Of a stretch of DNA of 64,000 nt, positions 1 through 8,235 are shown piece after piece. The translations under genes and the position numbers were made by a program. This DNA comes from an uncultured Pseudogracilibacillus sp. (GTDB lineage: Bacteria > Bacillota > Bacilli > Bacillales > Amphibacillaceae), in the NCBI GenBank assembly GCA_937974845.1, contig CALJVC010000053.1:17553-81552 (forward strand), written 5' to 3'. Below the pieces are notes generated by a model, which searched no databases, had not been told where the DNA came from, and saw only the letters and a program-made list of their open reading frames with translations. Each line of letters begins with the position of its first letter. The stretch's first letter is position 1.

Positions 1-1258
1 TTCTTTCCTTTTCTGAATGCAAACGAGCATCGATTCGACGGAGCCGTTCCGTTAAGGCACGGTTTTCATTATGTAGTACTGCTTGTTCATTTAAATACTC
101 AATCAAGTCGCTCTTTAAGCTTTCTATTTGTTCTACTAATTGATCTTGTCGACTATATAAACTGCTTTCTACTTCTCTTATTTCTTCCTGAAGACTAGTT
201 AAAACTAGTTGAGTATGCTTCACTTGGTGGGATTCTTTCTTTATTCGTTCCTCTAAAGCTTCCAAGGCACGAAGTAGGCTAGCTTTTTCCGCTGTTAAGG
301 TCTGCTTATTTTCTTCTCTATGCTTTGTTTGCTCGAGGTGGAGTTGGCGCTTTGCTTCCGTTTGTTCAACTTTTTCTGTAATATCGACTAAACGGGCATG
401 GAGGGATTGGATCTTCGACTCTAAAGCCTCTACCTCTTCTCTACGCTGTAAAAGACGGGCTTCAAAGGCTTGGACTTCTGTTTCTTCCTCTAATAATTTC
501 ATTGAGTCGCGGTCAATTTCCTCTAACAGGGCTTGCCATCGAATATAAAGTTGTGATATTTCTGTAACAAAAAGTGATATTTCCTTCTCTGCTAGTTCTT
601 TTTCTAAATCTTGATACCGTTTCGCCACCTCAGCTTGGGCTTTTAAAGGTTCGATCTGTTGGGAGATTTCGTGGATAATATCCTCTACTCTCGAAAGGTT
701 GTCCTCCGTTTCTTGTAATTTATAGGTTGCCTCTTCCTTACGACGTTTGTAGCGCATCACCCCGGCAGCCTCTTCAAACACTGCTCGGCGTTCCTCAGCC
801 TTTGAACTTAAAATTTCATCAATTTTCCCTTGACCTACAATCGAAAAGGATTCCCGACCTAAGCCGGTATCTGTAAATAAATCAACGATATCTTTAAGAC
901 GGCACGGTTGCTTGTTAATGAGAAACTCACTTTCTCCAGAACGATAGACCCGGCGGGTTACTTTAACTTCTTGATATTCAATGGGTAACTGTCCTGCCTC
1001 ATTATTTAAAACTAAAGAAACTTCCGCAAAGTTTAAAGGATTTCGCGTCTCACTTCCTTGGAAAATCACATCCTCCATTCGTTTCCCCCGTAAGGCCCGG
1101 GCAGACTGCTCCCCTAAAACCCAACGGATGGCGTCGATGACATTACTTTTCCCACTACCATTTGGTCCGACAATCGTCGTTATACCCGGAACGAACTCGA
1201 TTGTAATTCGTTCTGCAAAGGATTTGAAGCCAATCGTCTCTAGACGTTTTAAAAACAT
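1..1258 (-). CDS. smc: Chromosome condensation/segregation ATPase SMC, N-terminal part (gene runs off the window)
   Basis: The first ~419 codons are in the window; the rest lies beyond base 1. SMC dimers, with ScpA and ScpB, load near the origin and organise the chromosome. The N-terminus has the ABC-type Walker A GPNGSGKSN (about residues 32-40), followed by IDAIRWVLGEQSARALRG. After the head domain comes a long Glu/Lys/Gln-rich stretch with heptad character from about residue 170 onwards, the start of the coiled-coil arm. Start ATG at 1258 has a GAGGAG SD 7 bases upstream. In B. subtilis smc follows rnc directly. Here a plus-strand gene lies between them, so smc must have its own promoter in the region 1259-1377. 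Identity is very secure; the 3' end is unseen. Confidence 0.97.
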   Translation of the reverse strand, partial: MFLKRLETIGFKSFAERITIEFVPGITTIVGPNGSGKSNVIDAIRWVLGEQSARALRGKRMEDVIFQGSETRNPLNFAEVSLVLNNEAGQLPIEYQEVKVTRRVYRSGESEFLINKQPCRLKDIVDLFTDTGLGRESFSIVGQGKIDEILSSKAEERRAVFEEAAGVMRYKRRKEEATYKLQETEDNLSRVEDIIHEISQQIEPLKAQAEVAKRYQDLEKELAEKEISLFVTEISQLYIRWQALLEEIDRDSMKLLEEETEVQAFEARLLQRREEVEALESKIQSLHARLVDITEKVEQTEAKRQLHLEQTKHREENKQTLTAEKASLLRALEALEERIKKESHQVKHTQLVLTSLQEEIREVESSLYSRQDQLVEQIESLKSDLIEYLNEQAVLHNENRALTERLRRIDARLHSEKER

Positions 1259-1310
1259 ATCCAATCTCCTCACAACGATAATTTTTGAAAAGATCTTGCA
1301 ACCATATTAG

Positions 1311-1339
1311 TTGTTATTGCACGGAATTCATTGTACACT
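1311..1339 (+). promoter_or_regulatory. Candidate sigma-A promoter for the UPF0435 gene
   Basis: TTGTTA (1311-1316) and TACACT (1334-1339) are separated by 17 bases and lie 41 bases upstream of the UPF0435 start. The match is moderate. The same 120-base divergent spacer must also hold the smc promoter on the other strand, for which TACAAT-like sequence exists but no good -35. Confidence 0.35.
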
Positions 1340-1380
1340 ACATGCTAAATGATTGAGATTTTATTTAGAAAAGTGGGGTG

Positions 1381-1611
1381 ATGACAATCGATTTAAATAT
1401 AGCATCGAAAGAAAACTTAAAACATATATTAGATCAATTAGCGACAAAACTCGGTGTGGCAAATCGTATCCTATTTGACGAAAAGTTTTATCGCCTTGAA
1501 CAATATCACGACTTAAAATTTTTACATGACCATTTACAAGAAACCGAGCGTCTAAGTCCAGCAGAAATTCAAGCCTTCGTAGATGAATTACGTTCCATAC
1601 GAGATAAGTAA
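1381..1611 (+). CDS. UPF0435 (DUF1128) family small protein, YfkK-like
   Basis: Encodes a 76-residue acidic/basic, probably helical soluble protein with no signal peptide or membrane segment. It resembles the UPF0435 family, represented by B. subtilis YfkK, in the pattern DLN..S.ENL near the N-terminus and LSPAEIQAFVDEL near the C-terminus. The function of the family is unknown. A GTG three bases upstream (1378) is in frame, and the SD-like GTGGGGTGAT overlaps both candidate starts. The family N-terminus (DLN a few residues in) fits ATG 1381. The gene is on the plus strand between rnc and smc, divergent from smc. It ends only 3 bases from the end of rnc, tail to tail, with no visible terminator. 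In B. subtilis yfkK is elsewhere, so this is an unusual location. Confidence 0.85.
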   Translation: MTIDLNIASKENLKHILDQLATKLGVANRILFDEKFYRLEQYHDLKFLHDHLQETERLSPAEIQAFVDELRSIRDK

Positions 1612-1614
1612 ACC

Positions 1615-2322
1615 TCAGTCTTCATTAGAGGACTTATATTCCTCGATGATTTGCAAGTATAGTTCACGAGCTGCTTTTTGCTCAGCTTCTTTTTTCGTTT
1701 TTCCTTGACCGGTGGCCCGTTTAGATGGACCGAGCCTTACCTCAGCAATGAATTGTTTATCGTGGGACGGACCAAATTCTCGAATGATTTGATAAGTTAA
1801 AGTTTCTTTCATTTTATCTTGGGTGAACTCCTGTAATGCGGTCTTATAATCCATCCTATGTAAAAGAACATCATTCGTAATGAAAGGAAAGACACTCCGT
1901 TCTAAAAACGTTCGGCTCGCCTCGAGGCCACCATCTAAATATATAGCCCCTAGAAAGGCTTCGAAAACGTCCGCTAATAAGGCTTGACGTTTCCTACCCC
2001 CGGTTAATTCTTCTCCCTTTCCCAGGAGGATGAACTCGTCTAAACCTAAATTGGTAGCAAAGTGATAAAGAGATGTTTCACAAACAATATTTGCACGATA
2101 CTTCGTCAATTCCCCTTCTGATAAATGTTGAAATCGATCATACAAATAATGAGAAACTAACAGTTCCAAGACAGCATCGCCTAAAAATTCTAACCTTTCA
2201 TTATCTTCAAGGTGCTGTTTATGATGTTCGTTTACATAAGATGAATGGGTAAAAGCCTGCATCAATAATTCTTTATCTTTAAAAGTTACCCCGTACTTTT
2301 CCTCTATTTTTGAAACCTTCAT
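1615..2322 (-). CDS. rnc: Ribonuclease III
   Basis: Double-strand-specific endoribonuclease of 235 residues that processes rRNA precursors and other structured RNAs. The catalytic signature ERLEFLGDAVLELL is at about residues 42-55. A second acidic patch, DVFEAFLGAIYLDGG, supplies the C-terminal metal-binding Glu. A double-stranded RNA-binding domain occupies roughly residues 155-230, ending in GQGKTKKEAEQKAA. ATG 2322 has SD AAGGAAGG 9 bases upstream. Normally rnc sits between acpP and smc, and acpP is upstream here too. A hairpin resembling a terminator lies 23 bases before the start, so rnc is expressed by read-through or from a weak promoter. Its 3' end abuts a convergent gene. Confidence 0.97.
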   Translation of the reverse strand: MKVSKIEEKYGVTFKDKELLMQAFTHSSYVNEHHKQHLEDNERLEFLGDAVLELLVSHYLYDRFQHLSEGELTKYRANIVCETSLYHFATNLGLDEFILLGKGEELTGGRKRQALLADVFEAFLGAIYLDGGLEASRTFLERSVFPFITNDVLLHRMDYKTALQEFTQDKMKETLTYQIIREFGPSHDKQFIAEVRLGPSKRATGQGKTKKEAEQKAARELYLQIIEEYKSSNED

Positions 2323-2344
2323 CTAAATATACCTTCCTTAATTA

Positions 2345-2374
2345 AAATGAAAAGCCCCGCGCTAAGCGAGACTT
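2345..2374 (-). terminator. Hairpin plus T-rich tract between acpP and rnc (terminator or attenuating stem)
   Basis: On the minus strand AAGTCTCGC and GCGGGGCTT pair (9 bp including two G-U) around a 5-base loop and are followed by TTCATTTT. It lies after acpP and its T-tract ends about 20 bases before the rnc ATG. It probably trims expression between the fatty acid genes and rnc. It could alternatively be an RNase III cleavage site in the rnc leader, as known for E. coli rnc. Confidence 0.6.
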
Positions 2375-2427
2375 GTAAAAAGTGTCGTTACAATTTTAGA
2401 TTATGTACACGACGAGCGTGTCCATAG

Positions 2428-2661
2428 TTACTGGTTCTCCTCGATATACTTAACAGCATCTCCTACAGTTGCAATCTTTTCAGCTTCTTCATCAGAAATT
2501 TCGAGGTCGAACTCATCTTCAAGTTCCATAACGAGTTCAACAACATCTAATGAATCCGCCTCTAAATCATCACGGAAGGATGCTTCTAAAGTAACTTTGT
2601 CCTCTTCCACATCTAACTGCTCCACGATGATTTCTTTTACTCTTTCAAATACGTCTGACAT
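2428..2661 (-). CDS. acpP: Acyl carrier protein
   Basis: Acidic 77-residue carrier of acyl intermediates in type II fatty acid synthesis. The phosphopantetheine attachment site is Ser37 in the motif [16 protein letters not shown]. The longer frame beginning GTG 2670 was rejected because that GTG lies inside the SD (AAAGGGGGTGAG). ATG 2661 has correct spacing and gives the usual family length. The gene follows fabG by 82 bases and is the last gene of the fapR-plsX-fabD-fabG-acpP set before a hairpin terminator. Expression is likely under FapR control from the promoter upstream of fapR. Confidence 0.97.
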   Translation of the reverse strand: MSDVFERVKEIIVEQLDVEEDKVTLEASFRDDLEADSLDVVELVMELEDEFDLEISDEEAEKIATVGDAVKYIEENQ

Positions 2662-2743
2662 AGCACTCACCCCCTTTACTTAGTATAGGTGAAAAGCTAG
2701 GGAATTACTAGCATAAATATGTGAGCAATCGGTTACGAGTTGC

Positions 2744-3484
2744 TTACATTACCATACCACCATCGACATGAATCGTTTGACCCGTAATATATTTTGCTTC
2801 ATCGGAAGCTAAAAAGGCAACGACGTTGGCGACATCTTCTGGCTCACCCAGTTTCTTTAAAGGAATCCGCTCAAAAATTGCTTCCTTCTGTTCATCGGTT
2901 AATTCCTCCGTCATATCCGTTGAGATAAAACCAGGAGCTACCGCATTCACTAAAATGTTCCTGGAAGCTAATTCCTGAGCATTAGACTTCGTTAAGCCTA
3001 TCACTCCAGCCTTCGCCGCCACATAGTTAGCTTGACCAGGGTTACCACTCACTCCGACAATCGAAGCGACGTTGATGATTCTACCATAACGTTGACGCAT
3101 CATTTGCCGGCTAACCGCCTTTGTACATAAAAAAGCTCCTTTAAGATTCGTATCGATAACTTCCTGGAAGTCTGCTTCCTTCATTCGCATAAGCAAGTTA
3201 TCCCGAGTAATTCCAGCATTGTTAACTAAAATTTCTAAAGAACCAAAGGCGTCGATCGTTTCCTTGACCATTCGTTTCACTTCTTTTTCCTGTGAAACAT
3301 CAGCCTGAATTTTAATCGCTTTAACCCCTAAGGCTTCTAATTCGTCAATTACCTCTTGGGCCTTCGCTTCATTACCGGCATAATTTATCGCTACATTCGC
3401 CCCGAGCTTGCCTAATTTTAAAGCAATTGCTCGGCCAATTCCCCTAGAGGAACCGGTGACGAGGGCATTTTTCCCTTGCAACAT
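2744..3484 (-). CDS. fabG: 3-oxoacyl-[acyl-carrier-protein] reductase
   Basis: NADPH-dependent reductase of beta-ketoacyl-ACP, the first reduction in each elongation cycle; 246 residues. It is a short-chain dehydrogenase with the cofactor motif TGSSRGIG near residue 11, NNAG, and the catalytic Ser...Tyr-x-x-x-Lys set seen as NYVAAK. It ends in the usual VDGGMVM. An upstream in-frame extension of 21 codons was rejected. ATG 3484 has a strong SD (AAGGAGG, 9 bases) and lies one base after the fabD stop, so translation is coupled to fabD. Confidence 0.97.
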   Translation of the reverse strand: MLQGKNALVTGSSRGIGRAIALKLGKLGANVAINYAGNEAKAQEVIDELEALGVKAIKIQADVSQEKEVKRMVKETIDAFGSLEILVNNAGITRDNLLMRMKEADFQEVIDTNLKGAFLCTKAVSRQMMRQRYGRIINVASIVGVSGNPGQANYVAAKAGVIGLTKSNAQELASRNILVNAVAPGFISTDMTEELTDEQKEAIFERIPLKKLGEPEDVANVVAFLASDEAKYITGQTIHVDGGMVM

Positions 3485-3485
3485 A

Positions 3486-4424
3486 TTAAGCGTCCTCCTT
3501 ATACCAAGATAAAAACTTTTCAAAGGACTCTTGATCTTCAATCGCAAAGGTTTTCACACTGCGATCGATTTTACGCACGAGTCCTGACAAGACAGTTCCT
3601 GTACCAACTTCGACAAAAGCTTCGACTCCCTCTTCAATCATATGACGAATCGATTGTTCAAAACGTACGGGAGAATATAGCTGTTCGACTAACAATTGCT
3701 TGATTTCATCTTTTTCTTGAACCGGTTGAGCCGTCACGTTAGCATACACAGGAATTTCTGCTGACCGGATCTTCGTACGGTCTAAATGCTTGGCAAAGGC
3801 TTCGTTAGCATCTTTCATTAATCGAGAATGGAAAGGTCCGCTCACATTAAGGGGCAAAACCCTTCTTGCACCAGCTTCTTTTAATCGTTCACTCGCTTCT
3901 TCCACCCCGGCCTTGGATCCGGAGATAACAATTTGTCCTGGGCAGTTTAAATTAGCGACATCGACTACTTCATCTTCAATTTTTTCAACAACAGCTTGAA
4001 TAGCCTCTTCATCCAATCCTAAAACCGCCGCCATCGTTCCTTGACCCTTTGGAAAAGCTTTTTCCATTAAACGACCTCTCGTTTGTACTAAGGGAAGGGC
4101 TTCTTCTACATCGATGGCACCAGCAGCTACGAGGGCACTGTATTCACCTAGGCTGTGGCCGACAACCATACTCGGTTGGATACCTTCCTTTTCTAAGAGC
4201 GTATAGCTAGCTATAGAAGAAAGTAGCAAGGCTGGCTGGGCATTTTCTGTTTCTGTCAACACTTCCTGTGGTCCTTCAAACATCAAGCTAGTTAAATCTT
4301 TATCTAACACTCGGTTCGCTGTTTGATAGAGAGATTGTACCTCTGAATCTGCTTCATACAGTTTTTTTCCCATTCCTACCTTTTGTGATCCTTGACCTGG
4401 AAACATACATGCAATTTTTTTCAT
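3486..4424 (-). CDS. fabD: Malonyl-CoA:ACP transacylase
   Basis: Transfers malonyl from CoA to ACP to feed fatty acid elongation; 312 residues. The N-terminus MFPGQGSQ and the nucleophile elbow GHSLGEYSA (Ser near residue 91) are present, as is the catalytic-His segment PFHSRLM. Start ATG 4424 has SD AAGGAGG at 7 bases and overlaps the plsX stop by four bases (ATGA), a typical coupled pair. Confidence 0.97.
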   Translation of the reverse strand: MKKIACMFPGQGSQKVGMGKKLYEADSEVQSLYQTANRVLDKDLTSLMFEGPQEVLTETENAQPALLLSSIASYTLLEKEGIQPSMVVGHSLGEYSALVAAGAIDVEEALPLVQTRGRLMEKAFPKGQGTMAAVLGLDEEAIQAVVEKIEDEVVDVANLNCPGQIVISGSKAGVEEASERLKEAGARRVLPLNVSGPFHSRLMKDANEAFAKHLDRTKIRSAEIPVYANVTAQPVQEKDEIKQLLVEQLYSPVRFEQSIRHMIEEGVEAFVEVGTGTVLSGLVRKIDRSVKTFAIEDQESFEKFLSWYKEDA

Positions 4425-5425
4425 TCGGCATCCTCCTTCTTCTCTAAGGTCTGCACTGTTTGACCGATAATTTCAGTAACATTATGTTCAATCATGTGAC
4501 AGGCTTGATTGATCGTATGGTAAATAGCCACTTCATTCGATGAACCATGGGACTTAATCACAGGGGCTGCTAAACCGAACAGGGCGGCACCACCATATTC
4601 CGGATAATCAAACTCCTTTTTTAAATGTTGCAATTCCTTCTTCATTAATCCGGCGACAAGCTTAGTTTTAAAGGATGACATAAAGGTGTCTTTGAGAATT
4701 TGCATTACATGTAAAGCCGTACCTTCAATTGCTTTGAGTATAATATTCCCACTAAAGCCGTCCGTTACGACAACGTCGACTACACCTCGTAAGACATCCC
4801 GGGCTTCTACATTACCAACGAAATTCACCGGAGCTTGCCGCAAGGCCTGGTAGGCTTCTTTAGTCACTTTGTTTCCTTTTCCTTCTTCTGTACCTACATT
4901 AAGTAAACCAATTCGAGGATTAGGAATTTTACGTACTTTTTCACAATAAATAGAACCCATGATAGCATATTGGACTAGGTTTTTCACATTTACTTCTACA
5001 TTTGCACCGGCATCGAGTAGAAGTAATCCATCCCCGGTTGTCGTCGGCAACGTCGGGCTTAAGGCAGGCCGGTCGATACCTTTCATTCGACCAACGATAA
5101 ACAAACCACTAACCACAAGGGCGCCTGTATTACCGGCTGATATACAAGCATCAGCCCGGCCTTCTTTCACTTCCGTTGCCGCTAAAACTAAAGAAGCTTG
5201 CTTCTTCCTCCGAACAGCTCGGACAGGGTCGTCCTCATCCTCAATCACTTCCGTTGTATGTAAAATAGAAATCCGTTCCTCCTTCGTTAGATGAGGCAAA
5301 ATTTGCTCCCGATCTCCGACCAGAACAATTTCTAAATCCTTTCGATTTTCAATGGCCTTCATCGCTCCATCAATAATCGCTTTAGGAGCATTGTCTCCAC
5401 CCATTGCATCGATTGCAATTTTCAT
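4421..5425 (-). CDS. plsX: Phosphate acyltransferase PlsX
   Basis: Converts acyl-ACP to acyl-phosphate, the donor used by PlsY in phosphatidic acid synthesis, and so links fatty acid synthesis to phospholipid synthesis. At 334 residues it has normal length, beginning with the family N-terminus [13 protein letters not shown] and containing ISAGNTGAL and [12 protein letters not shown]. It overlaps fapR upstream (fapR ends 5422) and fabD downstream. It is regulated with them by FapR. Confidence 0.97.
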   Translation of the reverse strand: MKIAIDAMGGDNAPKAIIDGAMKAIENRKDLEIVLVGDREQILPHLTKEERISILHTTEVIEDEDDPVRAVRRKKQASLVLAATEVKEGRADACISAGNTGALVVSGLFIVGRMKGIDRPALSPTLPTTTGDGLLLLDAGANVEVNVKNLVQYAIMGSIYCEKVRKIPNPRIGLLNVGTEEGKGNKVTKEAYQALRQAPVNFVGNVEARDVLRGVVDVVVTDGFSGNIILKAIEGTALHVMQILKDTFMSSFKTKLVAGLMKKELQHLKKEFDYPEYGGAALFGLAAPVIKSHGSSNEVAIYHTINQACHMIEHNVTEIIGQTVQTLEKKEDAE

Positions 5426-6000
5426 TTCTCATTCTCCTTTTTCTTACTCGAACGATACATATGAAAAGTGCCAGCAAAAACAAGTTCATTTTTTACATAA
5501 CTTTTCACTTTAACGATAGCCTCTTGCTCATTCACTCGGTCAATTACTTCTGCCTTTGCGACGACTTGTTCGCCTACTTTCACTTGTCTAGTAAAATGGA
5601 TTTCTGCATTTTTAGTTAAAGCTAGCTCATCATCCATCACTGCGACAGCTAAAGAATTGGCCTGGGCAAACAAGTGATGGCCTCGAGCAATTTTATTTCG
5701 GGAAAAGACATGCTCTTCTTGTATGTTTAAAATCGATATTGCCCTTTCGTCGAGTTGTAAATCTATGATTTCCCCAATCACTTCATCCAGTGGTAAAGAT
5801 TTGACCATCTCATTCCAGTTGCTCGTTGCCACGCTTTTAATCCTTTCCCTTAATTCAGGGATAGACAGCTCCAACCGGTCGAGACGAATCGTCTGAACAC
5901 TGACTTTGAAATGTTTAGCCAACTCCTCATCTGTAATAAAAGGGGTTTCTTCGATTTTTTCTTTTAATAATTGTTGACGTTGACGCTTCTTCATCCTCAT
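5422..6000 (-). CDS. fapR: Malonyl-CoA-responsive repressor of fatty acid and phospholipid genes
   Basis: FapR is a DeoR-type helix-turn-helix repressor fused to a thioesterase-like hot-dog domain that binds malonyl-CoA. Here the HTH is residues ~1-60 ([34 protein letters not shown]) and the hot-dog fold follows to the end (192 residues). The open frame extends to 6015. The ATG at 6000 matches the family N-terminus (MR.KRQRQ) and has weak SD-like purines, while 6015 has none. It is the first gene of the plsX-fabD-fabG-acpP set. A FapR box lies between its promoter and its start, implying autoregulation. Confidence 0.94.
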   Translation of the reverse strand: MRMKKRQRQQLLKEKIEETPFITDEELAKHFKVSVQTIRLDRLELSIPELRERIKSVATSNWNEMVKSLPLDEVIGEIIDLQLDERAISILNIQEEHVFSRNKIARGHHLFAQANSLAVAVMDDELALTKNAEIHFTRQVKVGEQVVAKAEVIDRVNEQEAIVKVKSYVKNELVFAGTFHMYRSSKKKENEK

Positions 6001-6020
6001 CGTATCCACATCCATGTACT

Positions 6021-6038
6021 ATTAAGACTTGGTCATAA
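6021..6038 (-). promoter_or_regulatory. FapR operator upstream of fapR
   Basis: On the minus strand the sequence reads TTATGACCAAGTCTTAAT. I recall the FapR box of B. subtilis as an imperfect inverted repeat close to TTAGTACCTAGTCTTAAT. The right arm AGTCTTAAT and the ACC core match exactly and the left arm is slightly off. It lies directly downstream of the -10 element, a position that would block RNA polymerase. This supports FapR autoregulation of the operon. Confidence 0.75.
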
Positions 6039-6042
6039 AGGT

Positions 6043-6071
6043 AATATATAACACCAACCTAAAAATTGCAA
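6043..6071 (-). promoter_or_regulatory. Sigma-A promoter of the fapR operon
   Basis: Minus-strand -35 TTGCAA (6066-6071) and -10 TATATT (6043-6048) are spaced by 17 bases in the 86-base gap between recG and fapR. The FapR box begins 4 bases past the -10. Confidence 0.65.
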
Positions 6072-6086
6072 GTGCTAATTTATTAA

Positions 6087-8114
6087 TTAATCGAGATGAA
6101 CATAAGATAGCCTTTGTACATACCGATACAAAGGTTCGTATGCTTGGTCGTAGGTCCATTTTTTCTTTTGTACGATTTCCTCAGCATCCTTACGAGCTAC
6201 TTCTAGCGCCCGGTAATGTTCGAGTGGATCAGCTACTTTGAAGTCCGGTAAACCACTTTGTTTCTTGCCGAAAAAATCCCCCGGCCCCCGTAACTTTAAA
6301 TCCGCTTCTGCTAAGGCAAAACCGTCTCGTGTTTCAGCAATAATACGCATTCGCTCCTTCCCATCTTCACTTTTTGGGTCGGCAATAAGGATACAGTAAC
6401 TTTGCTTGTCCCCTCGACCTACTCGACCACGCAATTGGTGTAATTGGGCAAGACCAAACCGTTCCGCATCATAAATAACCATGACGGTCGCGTTAGGTAC
6501 GTTGACACCGACTTCGATTACCGTTGTAGAAACGAGAATATCAATTTCATGGTTCAAGAAGCGTTTCATCACTTCCTCCTTCTCCTCGTTTTTCATTCTT
6601 CCGTGCAATAGGCCGAGTCGAACTGAGGAAGGATAATAGGCTTCTAACTTATGATATAAATCGATTGCATTTTCATAATCAAAGGCTTCGGATTCCTCAA
6701 TTAAGGGGGAGATGACGTACGCTTGGTCGCCTTCTTCGACCCTTTTTTTAACAAAGCGAAGTAAACGTTCAAGCAAATGCTCTTTTATAACATAGGTTTC
6801 TACTGGTCTTCGTCCTTTAGGAAGCTCATCGATAGTCGAGATATCTAAATCACCAAAAGCAGTGATCGCTAAAGTCCGGGGAATCGGTGTAGCCGTCATA
6901 TGTAATACGTTCGGCGCCTCTCCCTTTTCTAAAAGAAGACGGCGTTGCTCTACACCAAAGCGGTGTTGTTCGTCGATGATAATAAAACCTAATTGAGCAA
7001 AGTGAACCTCATCTTGGATTAAAGAATGGGTTCCAATTAATACGTCAATTTTACCGGCTTGTAAAGCTTCTAAAAGCTCTTCCCTTTGCTTTCCTTTAAC
7101 ACTACTTGTCAACAGAGCGACACTTACTTTGTCACCCAACATTTCCTTAACCGATTGATAATGTTGTTCTGCTAAAATTTCCGTAGGAACCATAAGGGCC
7201 GATTGATAACCTGCCTTTGCAACTGCATACAAGCCAATGACTGCAACGGCTGTTTTTCCCGAACCGACATCCCCTTGTAATAGGCGATACATCTGAACGG
7301 GACTTTTTAAATCCCTAACAATTTCATCGAGAGAACGTCGTTGAGACTTCGTCAATTGAAAGGGCAAGGTTTGAATAAAGCTTTCCACTTCGGTATCATC
7401 TACTAAAACCGCTGTTCCGCGACGTGCTTCTTTACGTTTTTGTTTATAAAGCTGAAGTTTTAATTGGTATAACAAAAACTCTTCATAGATTAAACGACGA
7501 CGAGCGTGTTTTAACTCATAGGTATTAGATGGTTGATGCAATATCTCAATTGCCTTGCGTCGGTCGGGTAACTTATAATCCGTTAAAAAATGCTGAGGTA
7601 ATATTTCCTCTACGTGGGAACCATACTCGCTAATCGCCTGCTGAATAAAGGAACGTAGACGGTTGTCCGTTAGTTTTCCTTTGACCGAATATTTACTTTC
7701 TATCTCTACAGACGTTGGAGGAGAGCCTAAAAAAACTTTATAGGCAGTAAGCTGTAAGCGAAACGCATCCCACTTTCCTCGAACCGTCACCGTTTGCCCA
7801 CGTTTATATTTTTCCTTCCCATAGAGTGGAAAAAATAAGGTGACCCCTACATTGGCCTCCTCAACCTTCATCGTAAAATAAGTCCACCTTTTTCTACCAT
7901 AACGAACTTGGGGTGCATGTTCGATCGTGCCTACTAACGTCGCAACTTCTTCATGTTCAAGGGCACGCAAGGGTTTTACTTCATGCACTTCATGGCGGTA
8001 AGGAAAATAAAATAACAAATCTTCTACCGTATGGATCCCCATTGTTTGGAGATCTTCTGCAGTTTTTTTACCAATTCCCTTTATGACGGTCACCTTTTCA
8101 TTAAGCAAGTACAT
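6087..8114 (-). CDS. recG: ATP-dependent DNA helicase RecG
   Basis: Branch-migrating superfamily 2 helicase that remodels stalled forks and Holliday junctions; 675 residues, full length. The N-terminal wedge/OB domain covers roughly residues 1-230. The motor has Walker A LLQGDVGSGKTAVA, the Walker B variant DEQHRFGVEQR, and the late motifs STTVIEVGVNVPNA and QLRGRVGRG. ATG 8114 has SD AAAGGAG at 5 bases. In B. subtilis sdaAA/sdaAB lie between fakA and recG, but here fakA ends in a terminator and recG follows directly. Confidence 0.97.
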   Translation of the reverse strand: MYLLNEKVTVIKGIGKKTAEDLQTMGIHTVEDLLFYFPYRHEVHEVKPLRALEHEEVATLVGTIEHAPQVRYGRKRWTYFTMKVEEANVGVTLFFPLYGKEKYKRGQTVTVRGKWDAFRLQLTAYKVFLGSPPTSVEIESKYSVKGKLTDNRLRSFIQQAISEYGSHVEEILPQHFLTDYKLPDRRKAIEILHQPSNTYELKHARRRLIYEEFLLYQLKLQLYKQKRKEARRGTAVLVDDTEVESFIQTLPFQLTKSQRRSLDEIVRDLKSPVQMYRLLQGDVGSGKTAVAVIGLYAVAKAGYQSALMVPTEILAEQHYQSVKEMLGDKVSVALLTSSVKGKQREELLEALQAGKIDVLIGTHSLIQDEVHFAQLGFIIIDEQHRFGVEQRRLLLEKGEAPNVLHMTATPIPRTLAITAFGDLDISTIDELPKGRRPVETYVIKEHLLERLLRFVKKRVEEGDQAYVISPLIEESEAFDYENAIDLYHKLEAYYPSSVRLGLLHGRMKNEEKEEVMKRFLNHEIDILVSTTVIEVGVNVPNATVMVIYDAERFGLAQLHQLRGRVGRGDKQSYCILIADPKSEDGKERMRIIAETRDGFALAEADLKLRGPGDFFGKKQSGLPDFKVADPLEHYRALEVARKDAEEIVQKKKWTYDQAYEPLYRYVQRLSYVHLD

Positions 8115-8153
8115 CGAACTCCTTTTTATTCCGCACGTTTATTTTCTATTCGT

Positions 8154-8162
8154 ATTATAACA
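8154..8162 (-). promoter_or_regulatory. Extended -10 promoter for recG
   Basis: Minus-strand TGTTATAAT: a consensus -10 TATAAT (8154-8159) preceded by the TGn extension. The -35 is poor. It sits 40 bases upstream of the recG start and just downstream of the fakA terminator. Confidence 0.55.
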
Positions 8163-8179
8163 AATTCCTCATTATGCGT

Positions 8180-8230
8180 AATAAAATAAAAACGTTAGGG
8201 ATTTAGTTTAACCCATGCTCCCTAACGTTT
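8180..8230 (-). terminator. Rho-independent terminator after fakA
   Basis: A perfect 12-bp stem (AAACGTTAGGGA with TCCCTAACGTTT, arms 8190-8201 and 8219-8230) is followed on the minus strand by TTTTATTTTATT. It starts 6 bases after the fakA stop and separates fakA from recG. Confidence 0.88.
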
Positions 8231-8235
8231 CGTGC

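Noticed and set aside
981..1310. 109-codon plus-strand frame opposite smc
   Set aside because: Antisense shadow of the conserved SMC N-terminal domain.
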